Made by a program: the position numbers and the translations under genes. The notes under the pieces are model-generated. The model made no database searches, was not told the origin of the DNA, and saw only the letters and a list, made by a program, of their open reading frames with translations. From contig NZ_VFPA01000008.1 of the NCBI RefSeq assembly GCF_006716445.1, positions 62,001 through 126,000 of the forward strand: a stretch of DNA of 64,000 nt, read 5' to 3'. Positions 25,429 through 33,991 of this stretch are shown piece by piece; position 1 is the stretch's first letter; the number at the start of each line of letters is the position of its first letter. This stretch comes from Pseudonocardia kunmingensis. GTDB lineage: Bacteria; Actinomycetota; Actinomycetes; Mycobacteriales; Pseudonocardiaceae.

Positions 25429-26094
25429 TCACTGCAGTTGTCCCTTCCACCGCTTCTTGCTCTGCTCGGTCGTCCGGTCGGAGGTTCGCGCACGAGGTCG
25501 GCCGGGTCGGGCCGGCCGGTGGGGGTCGCTCGCAGGCGACGGCTGGGGAGGGGAGTCGGCGATGAGCCAGCGGCGCACCTCGGGGAGGGCGAAGCGGGTC
25601 AGGGTCGCGATGACCCGTGCTCGGCTGCGGGCGTGGCCGTAGTCGTTCGCGTCGGTCGGGTAGATCATCCCGGTGTCCCGGCCGGTGGCGAGCTCGGCGA
25701 CGAACTCGGCGACCGCTTCCGGGTGGGGCACCGGGTCCGGGTGCAGGTAGCGCCGGTCGGCGATCCAGCCGCGCGGAGGGCCGCAGCGGCGTCCGGCAGC
25801 GGGTGCGTCGGCGGTGGCGGTGCAGTGGTGCAGCAGCGCCGACCAGCCCGAGGTTTCGTGCCAGTGCAGCGTGACGAGCGACGACCAGCGCGGACAGCTG
25901 GTCGGCTCCAGGTGCAACGAACCGGCCAGCTGGTGGTCGTCGGGTGGGTCGATCCGGAGCCGGGACTCGGCGACGCCGCGGTCTTCCAGTTCACGGGCGA
26001 CGGCCGACAGGTAGCCGATGACCAGCAGGTCATGGGTGAGCCATGGTTCGTCGCCGGGGGCGGTGATGCGGGCCCGGCCGTGGTCAGTGTCCAC
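25429..26094 (-). CDS. DUF6292-like protein of unknown function
   Basis: A 221-residue soluble protein. LTHDLLVIGYLSAVARELED, followed by TLHWHETSGWSALLHH and a PHPEAVAEFVAELATG segment, resembles the DUF6292-type actinobacterial proteins that sit near regulators; I cannot assign a function. The last 30 residues are basic and low-complexity. GTG 26094 is preceded by GGAGGCCGGC and overlaps the STAS-like gene by 11 bp, so the two are co-translated. Confidence 0.6.
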   Translation of the reverse strand: MDTDHGRARITAPGDEPWLTHDLLVIGYLSAVARELEDRGVAESRLRIDPPDDHQLAGSLHLEPTSCPRWSSLVTLHWHETSGWSALLHHCTATADAPAAGRRCGPPRGWIADRRYLHPDPVPHPEAVAEFVAELATGRDTGMIYPTDANDYGHARSRARVIATLTRFALPEVRRWLIADSPPQPSPASDPHRPARPGRPRARTSDRTTEQSKKRWKGQLQ

Positions 26095-26515
26095 GCCGGC
26101 CTCCGGTGTCGCCGGCCATCGCGCGGTAGATCCTGAACAGGTCCGGCAGGGTCGCATCGTCGACGCCCTGGTCCGGGGGCGGCGGCATGTCGGGGTCGGG
26201 GTGGATGCGCAGCCACCCGAGCCGTGCCCGCAACCGGGTGGCTGCGTCGGCGAGCACTGCGCGCACGGCGCCGTCGCAGGGCTGCGCCTCGCTCAGGTCC
26301 ACCAGCAGGAATCGGAGCCCGCCGATCAGCAGGGCGTCCACCCGCTCGCGCAACTCGGCGACGCTGCCGGGGCTCATCACGGTGCCGACCATCTCGATCA
26401 CGGCGTGTTCGCGGTCGGGCCAGACCACGCGGATCGCCACCGGGCGCGGGCTTCCCCCGCCGGGCCGGAGCGCGGGCGCCGGGCGGGCTCGACCGAGTGG
26501 AGATGTCGTGGTCAT
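26084..26515 (-). CDS. STAS-like regulatory protein
   Basis: A 143-residue protein whose core reads as STAS: HAVIEMVGTVMSPGSVAELR, LRFLLVDLSEAQPCDGAVRAV and LRARLGWLRIHP. The usual DSSGL is replaced by QPCDGAV, again without a phosphorylatable Ser at the normal place. The ATG at 26515 shares bases with the stop of a 31-codon leader ORF (ATGA), so its translation is probably coupled to that leader. Confidence 0.65.
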   Translation of the reverse strand: MTTTSPLGRARPAPALRPGGGSPRPVAIRVVWPDREHAVIEMVGTVMSPGSVAELRERVDALLIGGLRFLLVDLSEAQPCDGAVRAVLADAATRLRARLGWLRIHPDPDMPPPPDQGVDDATLPDLFRIYRAMAGDTGGRRGH

Positions 26516-26607
26516 GCGCTCCACCCCCGGGTCCTTGTGCGTGCATCGCGAGCCGCCGGCGGCCGTCGGTGAATCGGACACGATCCCCGAACTGCCGGGG
26601 GAGACAT
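26512..26607 (-). CDS. 31-residue leader ORF with optimal ribosome site
   Basis: Reading leftward, AGGAGG-CTAA-ATG begins a 31-codon frame (MSPPAVRGSC... to ...TRGWSA) whose TGA overlaps the ATG of the STAS-like gene. The Shine-Dalgarno is perfect whereas the STAS start has only GGAG. The peptide is arginine rich and unrelated to anything I know. It probably couples or attenuates translation of the downstream gene. Confidence 0.5.
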   Translation of the reverse strand: MSPPAVRGSCPIHRRPPAARDARTRTRGWSA

Positions 26608-26614
26608 TTAGCCT

Positions 26615-26653
26615 CCTGATACTTCGTGGGCGCAACCCCTTCCCTTTATCAGG
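26615..26653 (-). promoter_or_regulatory. Structured 5' leader overlapping the ribosome site
   Basis: A perfect 7-bp inverted repeat, CCTGATA (transcript order, 26653-26647) and TATCAGG (26621-26615), encloses 25 nt that can form a small GGG/CCC inner hairpin. The second arm runs into AGGAGG of the leader ORF, so folding would hide part of the ribosome site. The patch is AT-richer than its surroundings. Confidence 0.4.
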
Positions 26654-27351
26654 TTTGCTGCGACTTACCGGGTTCGCGTCGACAAGATCGGAAGTGGGGA
26701 TCTTGCCGGCTGGGCGTTTGTCCCACGCGCTGAGATCTGAACCGGTCCGCAGCAGATCGCTATTGCGATCTCGGCGGAGCGCGGGGTACTCCTCTCAGTG
26801 AGTGAGAGGGGGCGGCAGTCGTCGTCGGCGGGCGGATGAGCCGACGGGGCGCCGAACGGTCGTACGTCGGGTGGGGCAGTGGCCGGGGTCGGCGGGAACG
26901 TCAGGACCAGCTCGTGGCCCTGAGCACTGCGGGCGGACCGTGATGAAGCCACCACGGACACGAGGGGGACATGTCGCCGCGAGGGCGACCCGATCGGAGG
27001 TCTGGGAGGCTGCAGGATGCTGCCGCCGGAATCGTGCGCAACTCCTCGGCGGGCTCGTGCGGGAGCCCGATCCCGTGCCCGTGCACCATTCCGATAATCT
27101 GTATGGTGTATGCCGGTGGTTCGTTTCGCGTTGGGGGAGCGCAGGACCCTGCGCACCAATCTGCACCTGGGCGAACAGGAAGTCGGGGCGTGTGTGCGTC
27201 GCCGCTGCACGGGCGGCGGGTCCGACGGCCGCCCGCCGATCAGGTCGGGCACGAGCAGCGCGACGGACCAGCCGTTGGACAGGCCGATCAGGACGCGGGA
27301 CGAGCGCGGGGCCGGACCGGCCGGCGGGACGCGCGGTGCCCCCGCACGGCG
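26654..27351. other. About 700 bp without a supported gene
   Basis: Frames here give Arg/Pro-rich translations with no family motif. The only clear structure is a 7-bp hairpin, CCTCTCA-GTGAG-TGAGAGG, at 26790-26808. A frame containing GHELVLTFPP faintly recalls the end of a histidine kinase but cannot be extended. Probably degraded sequence plus the promoter of the STAS genes. Confidence 0.4.
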
Positions 27352-28008
27352 TCAACGATCGATGGTCAGTCCTGCGCGCACCCCGAAGACGGCCAGTTGC
27401 GCGCGGGAGCGTGCGTGCAGCTTGGCCATCGCCCTGCTGACGTGCGTCCGCACGGTCGCAGGGCTCAGGAAGAGCTCCCTGGCGATGTCCTCGTTGGAGT
27501 AGCCGGTCGCCACCCAGGCGACGATCTCCCGCTCCCGATCGGTCAGCGAGTCGAGCCCACTGATGGATCCGGATTCCGTGCCGGGCTGGCTGAACAGCGA
27601 CATGACCCGACGGGTGACCGACGGTGACAGCAGCGCCTGCCCCTCGGTGACCACGCGGATCGCCCGGACGAGCTCGGCGGGGGCGCTGTCCTTGAGCACG
27701 AAGCCGGCGGCCCCCGCCTGCAGCGCCTCGAACACGTACCGGTCGACTTCGAATGTCGTCACGATGATGACCCGGGTACTGGCGAGGGCGGGGTCGGCGG
27801 CGATCTGCCGCAGCGTCGTCAGGCCGTCCATGCCGGGCATCCGGACGTCCAGCAGCAGTACGTCCGGCCGCTCCCGGCGCAGCACCTGCAACGCTCCCTG
27901 CCCGCTGCCTGCCTCGGCGACCACCGCCATGTCGTCTTCGCGGTCGATCAGCACCCGCAGCCCCATGCGGACGAGGTCATGGTCGTCGGCCAGGGCGACG
28001 CGGATCAC
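27352..28008 (-). CDS. NarL/LuxR-type response regulator
   Basis: A 218-residue two-domain regulator: receiver with acidic pair ADDH, phospho-Asp in LLLDVRMPGMDG, Thr/Lys switch (VTTFE, VLKDSAP), linker, then a LuxR helix-turn-helix (LTDREREIVAWVATGYSNED, LFLSPATVRTHVSRAMAK). GTG start at 28008 overlaps the histidine kinase stop (GTGA). Cytoplasmic partner of that kinase; target genes are unknown but the membrane proteins upstream are candidates. Confidence 0.95.
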   Translation of the reverse strand: MIRVALADDHDLVRMGLRVLIDREDDMAVVAEAGSGQGALQVLRRERPDVLLLDVRMPGMDGLTTLRQIAADPALASTRVIIVTTFEVDRYVFEALQAGAAGFVLKDSAPAELVRAIRVVTEGQALLSPSVTRRVMSLFSQPGTESGSISGLDSLTDREREIVAWVATGYSNEDIARELFLSPATVRTHVSRAMAKLHARSRAQLAVFGVRAGLTIDR

Positions 28009-29126
28009 CGGTCGCCGCCGGGCAGCGGCATCCGCGCGGCAACGGCGAACCCGCCGCCTTCGTCGGGCCCGGCTCCGAATCGCCCGCCGACGGCCTCCAC
28101 CCGGCTCCGCATCCCCGCCAACCCCCGACCTTCGGCGACCACGCCGTCCGCACCGCACCCCCGGTCGGTGACCCGCACCAGCACGTCGTCGCCGACCCGC
28201 GCTATCCGGACCTCGGCCGCCGTCGGCCCGGCATGCCGCAGCACGTTCGTCAACGATTCCTGCACGACGCGATACACCACCCCGTCGACCTCCTCGCCCA
28301 GCGTGAGTTCGTCCATCGTCAGATCCACGGCGAGTCCGCCCGCACGGACCTCCCTGATCAGTGCCTCGACATCCGCCAGTCCCGGTCCGCACTCCCGCGG
28401 ATGGAACGTGTCGAGCGTGCCACGCAGCGCAGCCAAGGACCGGTCACTGGTCGCCTTGATCGCTTGCAGCGACGCGCGCGCCTGATCGGGCTGCTCGTCG
28501 AACACCAGCAGCGCGACACCGGCGTGCATGGCGACCAGCGCGAAGCCGTGTCCCGCGACGTCGTGCACCTCCCCTGCCAGCCGCACCCGTTCCTCCGCCG
28601 CGGCACGGGCGATGAGGTCGCGCCTGACCTGCGCCCGCGCGGCCGCACTGACGTGCACCAGCGCCCCGAGCGACCAGGGCAGCACGATCCACGCCGCCCA
28701 CCCCGCCGCCAGCACCGCGGGCGCGTCCACCTCGTGGATCAGCCGGGGGAGCACCGACCCCGAGGCCACGATCGCTGCCACCGCGCACGCCCCGAGCGAG
28801 GTCCGCAGCTGGCGTTGCCGGGACACCTCGAACACGGCGATCACCATGCACAGCTGTACCGGTCCGTACGGGTACCCGGCCAGCAGGTACGCGCTGACGG
28901 CGGCCATCGCCCCGGCCAGCGCCCACACCGGCGCCGTCCGCCGCAGTCCCAGGGTGGCCAGCGCGGCCAGCACGACCAGCGCGAACGCGCCCGCGTCCGG
29001 GGTGCGCACCCGGTCGCCCTGCAACGCCGCGGCTGCGAGGGTGCCGAGGACCAGCACGACGGCGAACGCACCGGCCCACACGAGATCCACGCGTGGACCG
29101 AGCCGCCCGGTTCCGCGCTCGTCCAT
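28005..29126 (-). CDS. NarL-type sensor histidine kinase
   Basis: A 373-residue kinase with five or six N-terminal transmembrane helices (residues about 15-160), a HisKA_3 dimerisation domain with phospho-acceptor His in RLAGEVHDVAGHGFA, and a HATPase domain (VVQESLTNVLRHAG as N box, DRGCGADG, GRGLAGMRSRVEAVGG). ATG 29126 follows GGGAGGTCGGGC. No extracellular sensing domain is visible, so it probably senses the membrane itself. Forms a pair with the overlapping response regulator. Confidence 0.93.
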   Translation of the reverse strand: MDERGTGRLGPRVDLVWAGAFAVVLVLGTLAAAALQGDRVRTPDAGAFALVVLAALATLGLRRTAPVWALAGAMAAVSAYLLAGYPYGPVQLCMVIAVFEVSRQRQLRTSLGACAVAAIVASGSVLPRLIHEVDAPAVLAAGWAAWIVLPWSLGALVHVSAAARAQVRRDLIARAAAEERVRLAGEVHDVAGHGFALVAMHAGVALLVFDEQPDQARASLQAIKATSDRSLAALRGTLDTFHPRECGPGLADVEALIREVRAGGLAVDLTMDELTLGEEVDGVVYRVVQESLTNVLRHAGPTAAEVRIARVGDDVLVRVTDRGCGADGVVAEGRGLAGMRSRVEAVGGRFGAGPDEGGGFAVAARMPLPGGDR

Positions 29127-29176
29127 GCCCGACCTCCCATCGGCCGACCGGATCGGTGCGCCGTCGCAGGGGAGGT

Positions 29177-29581
29177 TCATCTGCCGGCGGCACCCCGCCG
29201 GAGGCGACGTCGCCCCTCGATCATCGCAAGGATGCCCGCGACGGCGGCGACGATCAGCCCGAGGGACATGACGACGTTGCCCGCGACGGTTCCGGCGTCG
29301 CCGGATGCCAGGTTGGCGGTCAGCTGCGCGCTCAGGAAACCGCCGCCGACGATCCACGTCCCGGCCAGGACGGAGAAGACCGGCGTCCACCACCAGCGCA
29401 CTCCGAACGCGACGATCGCGGCGGCCGCCACGATCATGATGATCCCGGGTGGGAACCCGGGGAACTTCGCGGGATCCGCGATCCACTGGATGACCAGACC
29501 CAGAACACCGACCGCCAGGCCGGCGAGTGCCAGCTTGGTGCTCCGTGGTGCCGTGGACAGGTCTGCCGGCTCGACGTTCAT
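29177..29581 (-). CDS. Small four-helix membrane protein
   Basis: A 134-residue protein with four predicted helices (for example LALAGLAVGVLGLVIQWIA, IIMIVAAAAIVAFGV, VMSLGLIVAAVAGILAMI) and a basic C-terminus. Unknown family. It precedes the histidine kinase by 50 bp in the same direction and is likely in its operon; AGGAGACGACG precedes the ATG. It could report to or be controlled by the two-component system. Confidence 0.7.
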   Translation of the reverse strand: MNVEPADLSTAPRSTKLALAGLAVGVLGLVIQWIADPAKFPGFPPGIIMIVAAAAIVAFGVRWWWTPVFSVLAGTWIVGGGFLSAQLTANLASGDAGTVAGNVVMSLGLIVAAVAGILAMIEGRRRLRRGAAGR

Positions 29582-29624
29582 CGTCGTCTCCTGCTCGTCG
29601 GTCGAACGGTCTTCGGGAGGCCGA

Positions 29625-29996
29625 TCAGGAACGGCGCCGCACGGCGGCGAGGCCGAACGCGAGCGCCGCGGAGAAGCTGAGCACCTGCAGCCATGCGGCG
29701 AGGAACGTGACCGTTTCGGCCGGCGCGGCGAGCCTGCTGGTGAATTCGGTGTCGGCCAGCCCGCCGACGAGGAAGAACCCGGACATGACCACGGCGAGCA
29801 GCGGTGCGTACCGCCAGCGCAGCGTGGCCACGGCTGCCGCGACCGCCAGGTAGATGAGAGGTCCTGGTCCGTCGTAGCCGGTGACGACACTGCCGGCTGC
29901 GATGATCTCCGGACCTGCATCGCCGATCGCCGCGAGGACGAGGGCGACGCAGGTCGCGACGATCCATCGGCGATGCCGGTTCGCTGTACCGCTCAC
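29625..29996 (-). CDS. Small membrane protein
   Basis: A 123-residue protein with about four hydrophobic segments (WIVATCVALVLAAIGDAG, LIYLAVAAAVATL, LLAVVMSGFFLVGGLA, VLSFSAALAFGLA). The start is uncertain: GTG 29996 has no ribosome site and other GTGs lie upstream. Similar in size and layout to the next gene, 43 bp downstream, so the pair may be related or form a complex. Confidence 0.6.
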   Translation of the reverse strand: MSGTANRHRRWIVATCVALVLAAIGDAGPEIIAAGSVVTGYDGPGPLIYLAVAAAVATLRWRYAPLLAVVMSGFFLVGGLADTEFTSRLAAPAETVTFLAAWLQVLSFSAALAFGLAAVRRRS

Positions 29997-30337
29997 AGAT
30001 CGGCTCACGCGTCGATCCTGCGATCCGCAGGCCGTCGTGGCGTCCGACCACGAGCGCAGCGGCTCTACGCGGATCTGCGTACACGGGTGGGGCTCGCGAT
30101 CGTGGTGCTGCAGCTGCAGTCCGAGCTCGAGCGGCTCGTGGCTCGTGTCGAGACACTCCACCGAGGGAAACGAGGGTGTGCGATGCCTGCGCATGGTGTC
30201 CATGCGACTCCTCGTGGTCGATGGCGCGGGGCGGCAGCCGATCGGGTGCTCGCGCCGGGTCCGACACCCGCGGACCCCGTGGAGTGGCACGATCGGGGCC
30301 GCTGGTGCGCACAGCGGCCGCACTACGAGGAGGAAAC
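29997..30337. other. Divergent promoter region, no gene seen
   Basis: A 341-bp gap between the leftward membrane-protein operon and the rightward cold-shock gene. It must contain both promoters and the long 5' leader usual for csp mRNAs. A short plus-strand frame with LQLQSELERLVARVETL could form a coiled coil but has no start or ribosome site. Confidence 0.4.
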
Positions 30338-30541
30338 ATGCCTGAAGGCACCGTCAAGTGGTTCAACGGCGAGAAGGGGTTCGGCTTCATCGCCCCTGAT
30401 GACGGAGGCAAGGACGTGTTCGTGCACTACTCGGCCATCGCGGGCAGTGGGTTCAAGTCTCTGGAGGAGGGTCAGCGGGTGGCCTTCGAGACCAGCCAGG
30501 GTCAGAAGGGGCCACAGGCCGACAACGTGCGGGTCCTTTGA
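30338..30541 (+). CDS. Cold-shock protein, CspA family
   Basis: A 67-residue single cold-shock domain with RNP1 (KGFGFIAP) and RNP2 (VFVHYSAI); PEGTVKWFNGEKGFGFI is the canonical opening. Nucleic-acid chaperone that keeps mRNA unfolded. GAGGAGGAAAC gives a near-perfect ribosome site. A 20-nt hairpin overlaps its stop codon. Confidence 0.97.
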   Translation: MPEGTVKWFNGEKGFGFIAPDDGGKDVFVHYSAIAGSGFKSLEEGQRVAFETSQGQKGPQADNVRVL

Positions 30542-30558
30542 CGGCGTGATCGCCGTCA
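30539..30558 (+). terminator. Hairpin overlapping the csp stop codon
   Basis: TGACGGCG-TGAT-CGCCGTCA is a perfect 8-bp stem with a 4-nt loop that includes the TGA stop. There is no U-tract, so it may act as an RNA-stability element or an intrinsic terminator of the actinobacterial U-less kind. Confidence 0.5.
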
Positions 30559-30672
30559 GTACCGGTTCCGTCCAGCCCGGGCGACTGTGGACGTGACTCA
30601 GGCGTAGGGCTGCTGTCGGAGTGGGGGCAGGCGGGCGAGGGTCCTGCCGGGGTAGCGCCACCGGGTGGTTCG

Positions 30673-30697
30673 GGCTCCGCCGCGGGCTCCCGGAGCC
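30673..30697. terminator. GC-rich inverted repeat
   Basis: GGCTCCG-N11-CGGAGCC, a perfect 7-bp stem between the cold-shock and methyltransferase genes, without a U-tract. Possible terminator or operator; a TATAGT -10-like hexamer follows at 30723-30728. Confidence 0.3.
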
Positions 30698-30764
30698 GCA
30701 CGTGTTCACCTGATCGGCTCGGTATAGTGCGTGCGAACTCACTCGGTGTCACCAAGGAGGCTTC

Positions 30765-31598
30765 GTGCCCGACGGTTCCGCGCCCGACTGGCCCCGAGTC
30801 GAGCAGCAACTTGCCGACGACTACTTCCGCCGGCCGTCGCCCGCGCGGGTCTGGAACTACTGGTTGGGTGGGAAGGACAACTACGAGCCGGACCAGACGG
30901 TCGGCGACGCCGTTGCGGAGATCTACCCCGGGATCCGCACGATGGCCACGCAGTCCCGGCAGTTCCTCATCCGCAGCGTCCGCTACCTCACCGAGGAGGT
31001 CGGCATCCGCCAGTTCCTCGACCTCGGTGGTGGCCTGCCCGACCCGCTCGGCAACAACACCCACACCGTCGCCCAGTCCGTGGCGCCGGACGCGAAGGTC
31101 GTCTACGTCGACAACGACCCGGTGGTGCTGGCCCACCAGAGGGCGCTGATGATCAGCAGCCCGCAGGGAGCGTCCGCATTCGTCGACATGGACTACCGGG
31201 ACACCGACGCGGTCATCGCCCACGCGAGCCGGACGTTGGACTTCAGCCGGCCGATCTCGGTCATGTTCATGGGCGTTTTCGGCTACCTGCCCCCCTACAC
31301 CGAACTGAGGTCCATCGTCGACCGGACGGTGGCCGCCGTGCCCTCGGGTAGCTACCTGACCTTCTGGGACGGCACCGACACCAGCGACGCGATTCGCGAA
31401 TCACACCGCCTGCAAGCGGAGATGGGTCACCCGTACACGCTGCGAGCCGTCGAGGAGATCGAGCAGGTCTTCACCGGCCTCGAGCTCGTCGAACCGGGCG
31501 TGGTGCAGCTGTCGGAGTGGCGGCGGCCCGCGAACGACATCGCCACCGAGGTTTCGCAGCAGGTCGACGCCTACGGAGGCGTGGCCCGGAAGCCCTGA
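30765..31598 (+). CDS. SAM-dependent methyltransferase, SAV2177/DUF574 family
   Basis: A 277-residue protein of the actinobacteria-specific DUF574 group: SPARVWNYWLGGKDNY near residue 27, REFL-like SRQFLIRSVRYL, the SAM motif QFLDLGGGLPD, VVYVDNDPVVLAHQRAL, and SVMFMGVFGYLP. Streptomyces genomes hold dozens, often beside regulators and cold-shock or conservon genes; substrates are largely unknown. GTG start follows AAGGAGGCTTC. Single gene. Confidence 0.9.
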   Translation: MPDGSAPDWPRVEQQLADDYFRRPSPARVWNYWLGGKDNYEPDQTVGDAVAEIYPGIRTMATQSRQFLIRSVRYLTEEVGIRQFLDLGGGLPDPLGNNTHTVAQSVAPDAKVVYVDNDPVVLAHQRALMISSPQGASAFVDMDYRDTDAVIAHASRTLDFSRPISVMFMGVFGYLPPYTELRSIVDRTVAAVPSGSYLTFWDGTDTSDAIRESHRLQAEMGHPYTLRAVEEIEQVFTGLELVEPGVVQLSEWRRPANDIATEVSQQVDAYGGVARKP

Positions 31599-31788
31599 GG
31601 CCCCGAGCGGTCCAGCCTCCCGGCGCAGCCACTCGCCTGATCAGCAGCACGGTCGACCACCCGTCCGGAGACGAATCACCCCGGGCGACGGAGAGACAGG
31701 ATCCGAGCCCGGCAATCATTGCGCAGAACGGATCCGCAACGGCGGTTGCGGCCTGGTCCGCGCCCTATGGAGAGGAGTCCTCCGGCGG

Positions 31789-32691
31789 ATGGACAACCAA
31801 CTCTTTGCCTACAGCCCGATCGTCGATCGTTCTCCGATCAGATGGCCTGGAGGGGCCCGGGTGGCCTTCTACCTCGGCCTGAACATCGAGCACTACCAGG
31901 TCGACAAGCCGTCCACGAGCATCTTCGGGGGGACGGCCGCCCTGGCGCCGGACCCGCTGAACTACGGCTGGCGCGACTACGGCCCTCGCGTCGGCATCTG
32001 GCGGATGCTCCAGAGCCTGGACCGTCACGGCGTGCGGGCGACCGCTCTCCTCAACTCCGATGTGTGCAGCCGTTACCCGCAGATCATGCAGGCCGGCCTG
32101 GAGCGCGACTGGGCGTGGGTCGCCCACGGACGGGACAACTCCACCTTCCAGGCCGGCATGACGCGGGAGGAGGAGCGGGCGTACCTCGTGGAGGTCGTCG
32201 ACACGATCGAGGCGGCGACGGGCCGGCGCCCGCGGGGATGGCTCGGCCCCGCCCTCACCGAGACGTTCGAGACGCCGTCCCTGCTGGCCGAGCTGGGCCT
32301 GCAGTACACATTGGACTGGTGCAACGACGAGCAGCCCTATGAGCTCGCCGTGCCCGGCATGTACAGCGTGCCGTACTCGATCGAGCTGAACGACGTCTCG
32401 ATGTTCGTGAGCAGGAGCTTCACCGGGCCGGAGTTCCTGCAGGCGGTCCGCGACCAGCTCGACCAGCTCTACGAGGACTCCGCCGAGTCGGGGCGGGTGA
32501 TGGCCCTGTGCGTGCACCCGTTCAGCGTGAGCCAGCCGTTCCGTCACCGGTACTTCGACCAGGCGCTCGAGTACATCGCCGGACACGAGGGCGTCTGGTT
32601 GGCCACGAGCGATGAGATCCTCGACGCCTACCGCGCGGGGCGGGGCGTGGAGGCGGAGGCAGAGCCCGAGCGAGAGGGGGCGCCGCACTGA
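31789..32691 (+). CDS. PuuE-like polysaccharide-deacetylase-fold hydrolase
   Basis: A 300-residue NodB-fold protein with the layout of cofactor-independent allantoinase PuuE rather than sugar deacetylases: RWPGGARVAFYLGLN, YGPRVGIWRMLQSLDRHGVR, ALLNSDVC, AHGRDNS, GWLGPALTET, and a C-terminal VHPFSVSQPFRH. The family hydrolyses cyclic amides and imides or acetamido groups. The purine operon downstream already has a metal allantoinase, so this may act on another amide. GGAGAGGAG lies upstream of ATG. The 190-bp gap before it shows nothing further. Confidence 0.8.
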   Translation: MDNQLFAYSPIVDRSPIRWPGGARVAFYLGLNIEHYQVDKPSTSIFGGTAALAPDPLNYGWRDYGPRVGIWRMLQSLDRHGVRATALLNSDVCSRYPQIMQAGLERDWAWVAHGRDNSTFQAGMTREEERAYLVEVVDTIEAATGRRPRGWLGPALTETFETPSLLAELGLQYTLDWCNDEQPYELAVPGMYSVPYSIELNDVSMFVSRSFTGPEFLQAVRDQLDQLYEDSAESGRVMALCVHPFSVSQPFRHRYFDQALEYIAGHEGVWLATSDEILDAYRAGRGVEAEAEPEREGAPH

Positions 32692-32704
32692 GCGGCGTGG
32701 GGTG

Positions 32705-33991
32705 TCACGTCGGAGTCATCGCGGCCCGGCCCGCGTACTCGGCGCGGTCGCCGAGCTCGGCTTCGATGCGCAGCAGCCGGTTCCATTTGGCGGTGCGCTC
32801 GGAACGGGTGGTGGAGCCGACCTTGATCTGTGCGGTGCGCCAGCCGACGGCGAGGTCGGCGAGCCAGTTGTCCTCGGTCTCGCCGGAGCGGGCGGACAGC
32901 ACGGTGGCGTAGCCGGCTTCGTGGGCGCGGGTCACGACGGATCGGGCGTCGTGCAGGGTGCCGGTCTGGTTGGGCTTGACGAGGACGGCGTTGCCGATCT
33001 GCTCGGTGATGCCGCGTTCGAGCCGGGCGAGGTCGGTGACGAACAGGTCGTCGCCGAGGAGCTGGCGGCCGGACAGGCGATCGGTGGCGTGCCGCCAGCC
33101 CGTCCAGTCGTCCTCGGCGAGTGCGTCTTCGATGGACACGATCGGGTAGGCGCCGCACCACTGCGCGAGCTCGCCGACGAGCTCTTCTGCGGTGAGGTCG
33201 CGCCGCTCGGCGGCGAGCCGGTAGCGGCCGTCGTGGTGGAACTGGGTGGCGGCGATGTCGATGGCGATGCCGACGTCGTCGCCGGGGCGCAGGCCCGCGC
33301 GGCCGATTCCGTCGACGAGGAGGTCGAGCGCGGCCCGGTTGGTCGGCAACGTGGCGGCCAGCCCGCCCTCGTCGGCGACGAGCGCCGTCGGTACGCCGCG
33401 GTCGGTGAGGACGTCGGCGGTGCCGGCCCGCACGCGTGAGCACCATTCGACGGCCTCGGCGAAGGAGCGGGCACCGAGGGGGACGGCGAGGAAGTCCTGG
33501 ACGTCGATGGCGCGGCCGGCGTGCGCCCCGCCGGAGATGATGTTGACCATCGGCAGGGGCAGCAGGGGAGGGGCGTCGCTGGTGGCGACCGCGCGGTGGA
33601 GCGGCAGACCACGGGCGGCAGCAGCGGCGATCGCGGTGGCGACGGAGACGGCGAGGACGGCGTTCGCGCCGAGACGGCCCAGGTCCGCGGTGCCGTCGGC
33701 GTCGCGCAGCGCCCGGTCGACCGTCTGCTGGTCGGTGGCGTCGAGGCCGCGCACCGCGTCGGCGAGGGGGCCGGTCACGTTGCCGACGGCGGTGCGGACA
33801 CCGTTGCCGCCGTAGCGGGTGCCGCCGTCGCGCAGCTCGCGTGCTTCGTGGGCTCCGGTGGACGCGCCGGAGGGGACCGTGGCCTCGCCGTGGGCTCCGC
33901 CGTCGAGGCGAACCGCGCAGCCGACGGTGGGCTTGCCGCGGGAGTCGAGCGCTTCCCAGGCCGTGATCTCCGAGATGGTCGTATCGGTCAC
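32705..33991 (-). CDS. Divergent enolase paralogue
   Basis: A 428-residue enolase-fold protein. Conserved: SGASTGAHEARELRDGG (mobile loop), His157, E208 in ADEGGLAAT, metal ligands D245, E288 and the GDD at 313-315, catalytic base K339 in LVKPNQTGT, and K390. Changed: the usual IQEF is VQDF (D166), SHRSGETEDT is SARSGETEDN (A367), and QIKTGAPARSDR is QIKVGSTTRSER. These are active-site positions, so it is probably not the housekeeping 2-phosphoglycerate enolase. It ends a four-gene operon with a kinase and a D-2-hydroxyacid dehydrogenase, linked to the kinase by GTGA. It may dehydrate the phosphorylated product of that kinase. Confidence 0.85.
   Translation of the reverse strand: MTDTTISEITAWEALDSRGKPTVGCAVRLDGGAHGEATVPSGASTGAHEARELRDGGTRYGGNGVRTAVGNVTGPLADAVRGLDATDQQTVDRALRDADGTADLGRLGANAVLAVSVATAIAAAAARGLPLHRAVATSDAPPLLPLPMVNIISGGAHAGRAIDVQDFLAVPLGARSFAEAVEWCSRVRAGTADVLTDRGVPTALVADEGGLAATLPTNRAALDLLVDGIGRAGLRPGDDVGIAIDIAATQFHHDGRYRLAAERRDLTAEELVGELAQWCGAYPIVSIEDALAEDDWTGWRHATDRLSGRQLLGDDLFVTDLARLERGITEQIGNAVLVKPNQTGTLHDARSVVTRAHEAGYATVLSARSGETEDNWLADLAVGWRTAQIKVGSTTRSERTAKWNRLLRIEAELGDRAEYAGRAAMTPT

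Noticed and set aside
26665..27355. Possible histidine kinase or anti-sigma remnant on the minus strand
   Set aside because: A single GHELVLTFPP-like phrase is not enough; no ATP-binding motifs or start could be found.
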